From positions 539,625 through 603,624 of the forward strand of contig SJOL01006409.1 in the NCBI GenBank assembly GCA_004794785.1: a stretch of 64,000 nt of DNA, read 5' to 3'. Within the stretch, counting starts at the first letter, position 1. Each line of letters starts with the position of its first letter. The notes beneath the pieces were generated by a model that saw nothing but the letters and a program-made list of their open reading frames with translations, had not been told where the DNA came from and searched no databases. Made by a program: the position numbers and the translations under genes. Positions 36,500 through 45,499 of the stretch are shown in pieces. Origin of the DNA: Opisthorchis felineus (taxonomy: Eukaryota; Platyhelminthes; Trematoda; Opisthorchiida; Opisthorchiidae).

Positions 36500-39400
36500 T
36501 AGGTTAGCTAGCCATATTTGTGCGCCTTAGGTGTGTACTGTTAATAGTGTGGATCATCAGGCCATCCTTCATATTTACTGTTGGTCTCAGGTTTTCAGCT
36601 GTTCCCAACTGACTCGGTAGTTATGGGTCACCAAACGGTCATGCTGATAGTTGTAGGACTAGCCCCTTTTGTCTGCCTTCTGGTCTTATTACTTCGGGCT
36701 GCGCTTAGTTGGTCGCACCTGCGGTTTAGTGCCAATCGCACCGGCATCACTTATAGTTCGCGGGGACTCAATCATTAGTTTGTTGTGGTAAGCAGTTCCA
36801 AAAAAGGATGCCAGTCCATCGTATGTACGTGTGCGCTTGTGTATGCAAGCAATCCGAGAAAGACTAGGTCCATTTATTTCTGGAGGAATTGTGATATTAG
36901 CGAAGTGAACGCACTTGACACAAGGCGCTTCCCTTTACTTAGATTCCGTGGTTGATGTCGGTTTGCTGTGGACACTTGTTCACCAATAACTTTTGTGCGG
37001 ACATCAGCAAACAGCAGTCAACCGTGTGTGTGGCGCTTTATCAACACATTGTCTACTCTAATCAATGCCGTTCAAGCAGTTGTTGAGTTGCCGTACTGGT
37101 TCATTCCAGAACAGATGTCCATGTCTTCAGGTCCTCATTTGGGGGCCGAATATAAACGGCATCAATCTATCAATTTTATCAATCGTGCTGGCCATTATTC
37201 TTTTTGTGCATACCACCATTAATAAAAGGGATACTTTTGAAGTGCTCAGTACTGTGGGGTCGGGACGCGAACCATGCCACTCTCCAGGGAAGTGATATTC
37301 CCTTGGAGGACCCTGTCTGGAGTTGAAATTGTTTATAGTATTTCTGATTTTACCGCTTATAGAATATAGGTGGCGGTGGAGTCACTAAGAGGCGAGGTGT
37401 TGACAACGTAAAAGACCACCACATGGAAAAACATGTGTTAAAGCCTAAAAGTCGAAAAACTCCGGACGATAAGGTTTTGTACAACTCAATGCAAAGCTGA
37501 CGATAAATAGCTGCAAGCTTGTGTCATGGGATGCTAGGCGTCTGCTCGTCTACGGCCAAAGGCCAAAACAGTCTGATGTACGTTTACGCACAATGATGTT
37601 GTATAATTAGCTCTCTTACTCCCTCGGAAGCGACATGAAAAAAAAGCCAACTAATGCCACATTTCGGTCATATGCTGTTACCCAATCAATGTCAGGTGAA
37701 ACTAGAAATGAATATATCTCGTTTATCAACAGTCAGTGAGACAGATTTAGTTGTGTCCTTGTTTCGCCCTATTTTTGGTCACACTTTAGAGCAAAGTATT
37801 TCAATCCTCTCCGAAATCGCTCATTGAGGAAGAGCCTTCCCTGCAGCCGCTTACCACTCACAATGACAGGTTGAAACCCGTTGCAACCCAGTTGAACCAT
37901 CTGGAAGTATCGTCTCACTGCTGTGTCGAATTACAAGCATGTTATTTATCATTTCCCCAATCAAAATCTGTCAAATATTACTCGTTTCTAGCGTAGACTC
38001 AGTTGACCATTACTGAAAAACAGAGGTTGTGAGCATTTTCCTTGCTGCGTCCGCCACGCATGCATAGACAAGAAGCGAGTACACTGGATTCTGACGCCAA
38101 GTGTAGAAAGTGTTCGATCAGTAAGGCCACGCACAATGCTGAGACGAGGCTTCCATATTCATGGAGTGTTTTTTCTCTGACCGGTGTGATGTAAAACGTG
38201 CCAGCTTCGCCGGAGCTGCACAGAAAACTGCAGTATGCCGGTGGTATTTTCATTGAGACGCTTTAAGAATACTTTCAAATCACTTGAAGAATTTTGTCGA
38301 GACATCTTTTATGATGACAAGGATATGGATGAGAAGCTTCAATGGTGCGAAGCTCAGCAGTTTGGTGAAGTTTGTTTTCCATAATCGTAGACCGTACACT
38401 TAAACTGTGTCAGCAAAGCCGTAATTCGAGACGACCGTGTGAAAGTTAAGTGGATGTTGTGTAAATCTGCTCATTGTTCGCCAGTCTCACCTTTTTCTTG
38501 CAAAAGCAAGCCGAAGAGTCCAGTATGATGGGCAGTATCCATGAATAATATGATTTATAGTCCGAAACTTTACAAAGTATAACTCGATAGATCTGACCTT
38601 GAAAGACAACCAGAGTTCAATTAATCTTTGGAATTTAACAGGACAGGACAAGGAACCTCCCTAAAACAAGTAATTCTGAAAGCTTTTAAGCTCCAGATCC
38701 GGAGCGGTCTGGTTCCCCTCCCGTCTTCTAGTGTACAGTCCTCTCCGAAAATTTTGCATGCCTCAGGCGTATGCCATTAGAGGGTTAGTCCCAAAGTCCT
38801 TCTCCATTCTCGTCCGAGTAGACTGCTGTTTGACACCCCGTGTGTCAAACTTTGATTTAGTTTTTTTCATATGTCTGACAAGACAGCCGACTCGCACTCG
38901 ACTGACATGACGATCCATGCTGCGAACGAACAAAAGTATTGGCGCCTTCACATAGGACTTCATTGTAAAATGCACAAGCTGTCAACTCTCACTTTGCTAG
39001 AAGCAATTAAAATTTAGCGGATTTAAAAGGTTGACTAGTTGTTTACCTGGAGCAGCAGACAGGTGGTAAGACAAACTAGCACACACGGCTAACTATCTAC
39101 AGCAGCTGAACCCTCGAAAGGGTTAGTGGAATGGACAGCTCTCTCGCTAAACGATTGCTAATGACTGGAGGTCGGCTGCGCCACCATCTTTAGATCGATG
39201 ACACGGGGGTTAGTATTGCCGCCTTATCTTTTCTTCGAGACACTAACTCAAATCACGGTCAATGGTTGTGCTGGAGCACAGGAAGCATTAGGTTCAGCAT
39301 GCCGGGGGATTGGGACCGGAGATAAGGCACTGATAAGAGTCGATGTCAGTTGTGATAAGCCGACGGAAGAGAACGATCGGTCCTCCAGACTGGCTTGTAG

Positions 39401-41090
39401 CTAAATTGAACATCCTAAAACAACTAATTACGACTACCAATGGGTTTCCCATTTGTGCGGCAATTTGAAGGCCAACTAAGGCAAACCTTGCGTTGTTTTA
39501 GGGTGTTGAATCATTGACTGGAAATTTTATGGGTGGACAGGAGTCAGATGGGGTTAGTTACGTATCGATCGATATACCGATTAAAGATCCAACATAAACA
39601 AGTAATTTGCACGGAGACTGTCCGACTGCATAGGATGTCCGGGTTAGATGTTTGATATTAATTCGATACCCTATTTATCTAGAAACAAACCCAATAATTT
39701 AGGCAGATGACAGGAGCTGTTTTTGGGGCGCTTGTTTGAAATACAGTGACCCGAAAATTTCGTCTTCAGTAGACCAATAGCAATCACTAGCTTGAACATG
39801 CATCTAGAGCGGCTGGTGTCTGTTCTACGTGAAGGCTATCTCAACCATAAAAGTTCTGCATTCCGTACTTGGAACACTTGTCGAAAACAGTGGGAGTTTA
39901 TGGACAACAACAAGCAACTCGCGGATCAACGCCTTCCCTCAGCAAGAGATAACGGAGAGTTTCTATTCAGACACGTTCAGCACATGTTCCTACCTGTAGT
40001 CCAACCAATATAAATCACCATTATTAGGGCAGTCTACCCAAGCTCAGGAGATATGTTTGTGGTGTTGTACAACTCCCAGACATGATGCTTACCTTGACGA
40101 ACTTCCGTCGAATATGACCCTGGCTTGTATTTATACGTGCGCTTCGCTCCATTATTCGTTGAATTGGTGCGAAGGCCCACGTAACAACTGCCAAGACAAG
40201 GGAGGACAATCATCACCGGGGGCTGACACTTTTCTGCCACAGCTTCGTGACCGTATGGGTCGAACGTGATTGTTCATTTTACCCAGACATCTCACCGGAA
40301 TATAATGTTGTGATAGGCTAAATGCAGTTAATCTGCAGTCAGTCAGCAGGTCGAATGAGAAGCCAAAGCAGTTAAACGGGGAACTTTTGTGAATTACGGT
40401 GGATAGGACGACTTGATAAAATGCTATTGAGCCTTTACGTGCCACTTGTCATCAGACCCACCCATATCGTCATGCTGATCCGTTAGGATGGAAACTTGAG
40501 TAGAACTAACACACATTTCACGTCAAACAATGAATCACTACCAGCTTATCCAAAGACCAAAGCACGAAATTGTTCAACCAGAGTTTGGTGAGGTATCCAC
40601 TCTTTTCCTGAAAGTGAAAATAAGATATTCAGAAAGGTTCTGGCAAGACTGCCAAGGTAGTTGTTGTAACTAAACAATGGGTATTTGACTGGTGAATCTC
40701 TGGTATCGGTATAACCAGAAATGCATTGCACTCGTCAGGAAAACCTAGCGCCCGGCCCCGGAGGAAGAAAGACACGTTCTTCTTGGCTGCCATTTACTGC
40801 ACAACCCCTCCAATAATCTATACGTATAATCCGACTGTTTAAATCCGAGACAGTAAGTTCGCCTTTAATCCGTCACCCTGGTTGGGGGGTTACTTTCATT
40901 GTTTTTTTATTGTATGAACGCGTCGTTGATACCTATTAGCGTGGTCAGAAATGCAATAAAAATTACCTGGTTCGTTTTACAGGATAGGCTGCTGAAACTT
41001 GATAACAAAAGTAACCAGAATTTTACCAACCAGCAGCTCTTTTTAGTGCCCGAAATTATGGCATAGTTCCAACCACACAAGAAGTGTTCT
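36500..41090. other. Noncoding, no gene seen
   Basis: Several open frames occur (for example around 39198-39404 and 38763-38975), none with recognised domains or paired splice sites. I see no RNA gene or member of the repeat families described elsewhere. Confidence 0.4.
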
Positions 41091-41097
41091 AACGCCT

Positions 41098-41385
41098 ATA
41101 GACGTAATACACTACTCATAAGTTTGCTGAAAATTATTCGACAGCCCACGACCGGTTTCGCCCTTTTTGTGACTCAACCTTATGTTCTACTTGAACCCAA
41201 CCTTATGGGTTGTGTATTACGTCTATCTATGTATCGCAATATCTCGAATATCGTACCAACTAAAACATGAGGCGGACTGGTGCAGCACATTCAGCTGTTT
41301 AAAAGCATCATAAACGAGAGATTCGGCTGGGTTCCAGGTGAGCCTCTCGCAAAACCAAATTGGTTTGCACGTGAGTGTAGTTCGC
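41098..41385 (+). repeat. Hammerhead foldback repeat, short copy
   Basis: A perfect 15-bp inverted repeat, ATAGACGTAATACAC (41098-41112) and GTGTATTACGTCTAT (41212-41226), encloses an inverted, truncated hammerhead arm (GGGCGAAACC-GGTC-GTGGGC on the minus strand, but CTGATGA lost). Then follow the conserved centre (ATATCTCGAATATCG), ACATGAGGCGGACTGG, AACGAGAGATTCGGC and TTTGCACGTGAGTGTA. The 3' half is like the 31.6 kb copy. Confidence 0.75.
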
Positions 41386-41866
41386 CGTTCTAAAGCTTAT
41401 TAAACAATTTCACTATACGAGCTTACTTGAGAAGAAAAAATGCCAGTTCCATCAAGGAAGGGGCGGTTCTATGTGATATCTCGTAGAGCGCCCAAAGTGA
41501 GCAGTTCGGCTTGCAGTAGTACTCTAAGTCAATGCTTCATCCCGACCAGCATGTAGTTTTAAACACTGCTGAGAAAAATGAGGGAGAAACTAAGCGGTAC
41601 CGAGATGAAATCTTGTGGACAATTTGAACGACTAGAACGCGATATTCACTGACTAGTTGGTGTTTGACCTAAAAGGGGAGAAGGCCAACTTTACGCACTG
41701 GATCACAAACAAGCCCAAAGGCGAGCAGGGAAAGCAAGACGCCTCACAACTCAGTGTGTTAACATTCGGTAAGGCTGTTGAGGGCAACCAATTTCCCACC
41801 CAGATATGCTGCAGTTCACTGAACGAAGATGGATCTACTCATAAGGTTGCTGAAAATCCTTCGACA

Positions 41867-41909
41867 GCCCACTACCGGTTTCGCCCTTCTTGGGGCTCAT
41901 CAGATAGGC
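41867..41909 (-). ncRNA. Type I hammerhead ribozyme (intact, left arm)
   Basis: Minus strand: GCCTAT (stem I), CTGATGA, GCCCCAAGAAGGGC (stem II), GAA, ACC-GGT (stem III, palindromic), A (cleavage position, so GUA), GTGGGC (stem I). The first stem I pair is U-G and the third is a wobble; the rest are Watson-Crick. GUA is an accepted cleavage triplet in this ribozyme family. All invariant core bases are present. Confidence 0.82.
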
Positions 41910-42071
41910 GCAGTCCCCAAGTTTCCGTCAACCTTATGTTCTACTTGAAACCAATTAGCGAAATACACTCATTTGCAAACAAATTTGGTCTTGCGAGAGA
42001 CTCACCTGGAACCCAGCTGAATCTCTCGTTTGTGATGTTTCCAGCAGTACATTACGAATATACATGTATCG

Positions 42072-42088
42072 CGATATCTCGAATATCG
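42072..42088 (+). other. Conserved central hairpin of the foldback repeat
   Basis: CGATAT, five-base loop CTCGA, ATATCG. The same motif occurs in the copies at about 31570 and 48340 (inverted) and, with one change, at 41240. Role unknown. Confidence 0.6.
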
Positions 42089-42279
42089 TACCAACTGAAA
42101 CATGAGGCGGCCTGGTGCAGCACATTCAGTTGCCTGGAAACATCACAAACGAGAGATTAAGCTGGGTTCCAGGTGAGTCTCTCGCAAAACCAAATTTGTT
42201 TGCAGATGAGTGTATTTCGCCAATTTCGTGCAATTTGGTTTCAAGTAGAACATAAGGTTGACGGAAACTCGGGGACTGC

Positions 42280-42322
42280 GCCTACCTGATGAGCCCCAAG
42301 AAGGGCGAAACCGGTCGTGGGC
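42280..42322 (+). ncRNA. Type I hammerhead ribozyme (intact, right arm)
   Basis: Plus strand: GCCTAC (42280-42285, stem I), CTGATGA (42286-42292), GCCCCAAGAAGGGC (42293-42306, stem II with GCCC/GGGC), GAA (42307-42309), ACC-GGT (42310-42315, stem III), C (42316, predicted cleavage after it), GTGGGC (42317-42322, stem I, six pairs with one G-U). This is a complete minimal hammerhead. The very short palindromic stem III resembles that reported for hammerheads of Penelope-like elements, where two RNAs can pair through it to form an active dimer. Confidence 0.87.
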
Positions 42323-42331
42323 TGTCGAAGA

Positions 42332-42878
42332 NNNNNNNNNNNNNNNNNNNNNNNNNNNNNNNNNNNNNNNNNNNNNNNNNNNNNNNNNNNNNNNNNNNNN
42401 NNNNNNNNNNNNNNNNNNNNNNNNNNNNNNNNNNNNNNNNNNNNNNNNNNNNNNNNNNNNNNNNNNNNNNNNNNNNNNNNNNNNNNNNNNNNNNNNNNNN
42501 NNNNNNNNNNNNNNNNNNNNNNNNNNNNNNNNNNNNNNNNNNNNNNNNNNNNNNNNNNNNNNNNNNNNNNNNNNNNNNNNNNNNNNNNNNNNNNNNNNNN
42601 NNNNNNNNNNNNNNNNNNNNNNNNNNNNNNNNNNNNNNNNNNNNNNNNNNNNNNNNNNNNNNNNNNNNNNNNNNNNNNNNNNNNNNNNNNNNNNNNNNNN
42701 NNNNNNNNNNNNNNNNNNNNNNNNNNNNNNNNNNNNNNNNNNNNNNNNNNNNNNNNNNNNNNNNNNNNNNNNNNNNNNNNNNNNNNNNNNNNNNNNNNNN
42801 NNNNNNNNNNNNNNNNNNNNNNNNNNNNNNNNNNNNNNNNNNNNNNNNNNNNNNNNNNNNNNNNNNNNNNNNNNNNNN
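42332..42878. other. Assembly gap
   Basis: A run of 547 N. It starts 9 bp after the stem I strand of the right-arm hammerhead. Long translated frames spanning it are artefacts. Confidence 0.99.
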
Positions 42879-42995
42879 GCACTTGCCACATTCCTCACAC
42901 GTGAGCCCCACGAGTCTCTCCTGTGTACTGGTTGGAACTGGTGCGGAGGCGCCAGATGATTCGTAGTGTACACTGTCGAAAGTAACCAGCACATT
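42879..42995 (-). pseudogene. Possible ORF end with a zinc-finger-like motif at the gap edge
   Basis: On the minus strand, a frame open from about 42992 into the gap encodes SSGASAPVPTSTQERL then VGLTCEECGKC. CEECGK is the usual start of a C2H2 finger, such as occurs near the N-terminus of several R2-, NeSL- and related site-specific LINE proteins. The gap hides the rest, so both the finger and the element class are guesses. Confidence 0.22.
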
Positions 42996-43380
42996 GAAAC
43001 CAAACAGGGTGGTTAGCCCTGTCTGGAGTTGCTGAACTCTTCGCTCACCCAGACTGGTGTCCAGGCTCCCCAGTCGGCACCACGAGGAGGTGGTTCAGCT
43101 CGCCAACCACCAGAAATGTTCAGTTTTAGCGCCGCTACGTCCTATTAAATTTGCTACCCACATACTTCATAGCAAGTTAACTGAATTCGGTCTGTCGCAC
43201 CGATGGGAGAGATCCAGGTTGCCCAAACGATCATGCTTGGCCCGTGCAGTCACGAGGCCGCGGTGTTAAACCTATGTGAGAATTGTCCTGCCATGTGATG
43301 GCGACTATGCCAAACCCTTGAAAGCCGATTGTATGGTAGCATGTAATCTTCTCGAAGGAATGTCATCTTTTAGGTACAGC

Positions 43381-43587
43381 AAAATGCCCCTATTCTTCGT
43401 GGTATTCTGTGTCCTGGAAGGATCATTTCAGTGTATATTTCCTCCAATTGGGGGAACAAACGGCTTCCAAATTTCTTCAATATGGTCAAATTTCACCGAA
43501 CGATGGATAGGAGAATTTTCAGTCACTAAACCTTGCGTAGACGATGAAGTTATCTGCGAAGATGGATATTTCCTCCACTTCAAAAGT
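43381..43587 (+). CDS. Candidate first exon of a secreted or membrane protein
   Basis: An acceptor-like TGTCATCTTTTAG (ending 43374) is followed by GTACAGCAAA and ATG at 43383. The frame begins MPLFFVVFCVLEGSFQ, a plausible signal peptide. It continues with a potential N-glycosylation site (NFT) and CVDDEVICEDG, then ends at a good donor (TTCAAAA before GTGAGC, about 43586, phase 1). No known domain. One downstream frame (44162-44400) would continue in phase and has cysteines, but its acceptor has no pyrimidine tract. Unproven. Confidence 0.25.
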
Positions 43588-43639
43588 GAGCAAATGCACC
43601 TTCTTGGGTCCCTTTTAACACTCATTTTCAAATAAATTG

Positions 43640-45270
43640 ACAAGAGGACTATGCAGTGTTTTACATCCGTCTATCCCTGCAGAGAAGACAACCGTGGTAC
43701 ATCCCGGTAAAGTCTCTCTGAGGAAGGGAGTACCGTACGATGGAAAATGACGTAAGTCAGCTGATGGATTTCGAAAGCTTTTGCTTTCACTGCTAAGCGG
43801 GTTGTTGGAGAGGTGTAAAGTAAGCTCAACTGTGAACTTAGTGTGCTTGCAAACTCAGCTAGCTTAATAGGTGTAAATCTGTCGATGCTCCGTCGTCGGT
43901 GATCACTTGCAACTCCGACCACATATGTTTTCACTCGTTGGAAACTTTGAATTCAATGCTGCGGTGGATATTGTCGCCCGCGGGACTGATAATTGTTCGT
44001 TTATCAACTTACCACATTTAAATGCATTCTGGGATCTAACTCTGGCAGCTGAGGATCACTGCACTAAAACGCAGTCTGTCCTTTTCAGGTAATCAAGAAT
44101 GACCACACCGTTGATGGCACTAACCCGCATGCTACCAGAAGGCACAGTCGGCAAACATGAGGTACCCCACATGCCTTTGTGGAAAATCGGGCGAACATCA
44201 CGTCTTCCATGGTCATCCAAGAGCAGTCTGTCAGCAGTGCTGATCTGGGAACTGGGGTAGTTAGGCGCCAACTGATATGCACCGACTGGTTTCCCTTGCC
44301 TGGACCAAAGTTTTTTGCTGATCCACAGACAGCATGGCGTGCATGGGGAGTTAGCCGCGAATATGTATGCGTTTTGAAAGCACCTGCTGCTGGAGGGTAC
44401 GACACCATGACTAGAATGCTCGTGTGTTTCTGTTTACGTTTGTTTCACCAGCTGTTATGAGGCACGCACGGATGTGACCGTGTGCAACCAGTAACTGGGT
44501 TAGGCGCCAAAACCAACGTTGACAACGAAAAATATTTCACTGGTTTAAAGCTAGTGCGGACTCTAATATAGTGACAATTTCGGAGCGCAGGTAGGCGCGG
44601 TAGAGATTTATTACCTGACAGAAACAGAGGGAGGGAGCGCGTCGTATATGTACGTATGTCTCCCCATCTAGAAGCCACTCCAGAAACAGCAGCATCCGGA
44701 TACATAGACGGCTAATTTCCTGAGTGATACCCAGTCCAGTATTTTCTCCACCTTACCACAACTTCTCAGTCCACAGCTAATTAGCCAGCGGTGTTTTGTC
44801 TGGCTTCCCATTTCACCCCTCAAGGTAAACCTTGTAATATGTCTACATGCCCCAACGGCGCCATGTTTGCAGATGTGATAGACCGGTTGCGAAGAGAATG
44901 GGGATAAGAGGTGAAAATCCATGGTGCAATGACAGCACCGAAACTGTTTAAATATTGCAAACCGAAAAAATGCTCTGCTCTTTTTCCGCATAGCATGCTT
45001 TGGTTACTGGGTGAACAGGTGTTTTTTGCATGTCATGCCTCTGATAGTGTAGTCAGAGGATGTCATAACGAAACTGCTTGTAGAATTTGAAGTTTCCAGG
45101 AGAAATCATGTGCTGTTGAGTTTGGTACACCAATAGTTTAAATGAGAGTGGAATGAAGATAATTTGCTTGGCTGTGAAAATTTAAAGTCACCGTATTGTA
45201 ACAGCTCCTGACGCAACAAAAAAGTACATCTGCTTCCAACATGATGTGAATCTAAACAAAAGTTTTATCG
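43640..45270. other. Unassigned, possible exon remnants
   Basis: Open frames at 43926-44090 and 44162-44460 on the plus strand look somewhat protein-like. The first has no AG acceptor anywhere near its start, and the second only a weak one. A segment at 44733-44821 has both an acceptor (GTGATACCCAG) and a donor (CTCAAG before GTAAAC), but reaches a stop in the phase needed. I do not call a gene. Confidence 0.2.
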
Positions 45271-45279
45271 CTGAGCATT

Positions 45280-45465
45280 CACTGGCCGCAATGAATAAAT
45301 AATAATTGTACAGTTGTAACACCCTTTCGGTGCCTAGCTGCCACGCCACCCGAAGGAGGCAAAATGGGTGACAAACTGCCAGGTTGCCCAAGCCTAGATA
45401 GGAGTAGTCGAGGTACAGAAGTTGGGTTCGAACACTGGCCGTAAGTCTTCAGATCCACTGATAAA
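45280..45465 (-). repeat. tRNA-derived SINE-B, copy 2
   Basis: On the minus strand it has a weak A-box region, B box TGTTCGAACCC (about 45433-45423), then CTAGGCTTGGGCAACCTGGC, CCCATTTTGCCTCC, GGTGGCGTGGCAGCTAGGC, GGGTGTTACAACTG and a tail of ATTATTATTTATTC. It aligns along its length with the 30.66 kb copy. Confidence 0.7.
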
Positions 45466-45499
45466 CAACCTACTATGCACAACTGTCAAGCACACTCAT

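Larger units (their letters stand above)
41830..42331 (+). repeat. Hammerhead foldback repeat, longest copy (cut by gap)
   Basis: The left arm (41830-42045) and right arm (42125-42331) are near-perfect inverted repeats of about 200 bp: ATAAGGTTGCTGAAAA, a hammerhead, CTTATGTTCTACTTGAAACC, GCAAACAAATTTGG, CTCACCTGGAACCCAGCTG, then the mirror order. Between them is a unique centre (42046-42124) with TACATGTATCGCG, a perfect 6-bp hairpin (CGATAT/ATATCG, 42072-42088) and CATGAGGCGGCCTGG. Each arm holds one intact hammerhead in opposite orientation. The assembly gap begins before the right arm ends. Confidence 0.88.

Noticed and set aside
41657..42160. 167-codon plus-strand frame
   Set aside because: Its latter two thirds translate the foldback repeat, including the antisense hammerhead; it is not a gene.
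42143..43003. Long frames of 195-286 codons across the gap on both strands
   Set aside because: They are open only because the N run has no stop codons; real sequence at each end is repeat or a few codons.
43907..44092. Frame ending at a CAG/GTAATC donor, possible internal exon
   Set aside because: There is no AG dinucleotide in the open part before the frame's body, so no acceptor can create it as an internal exon.
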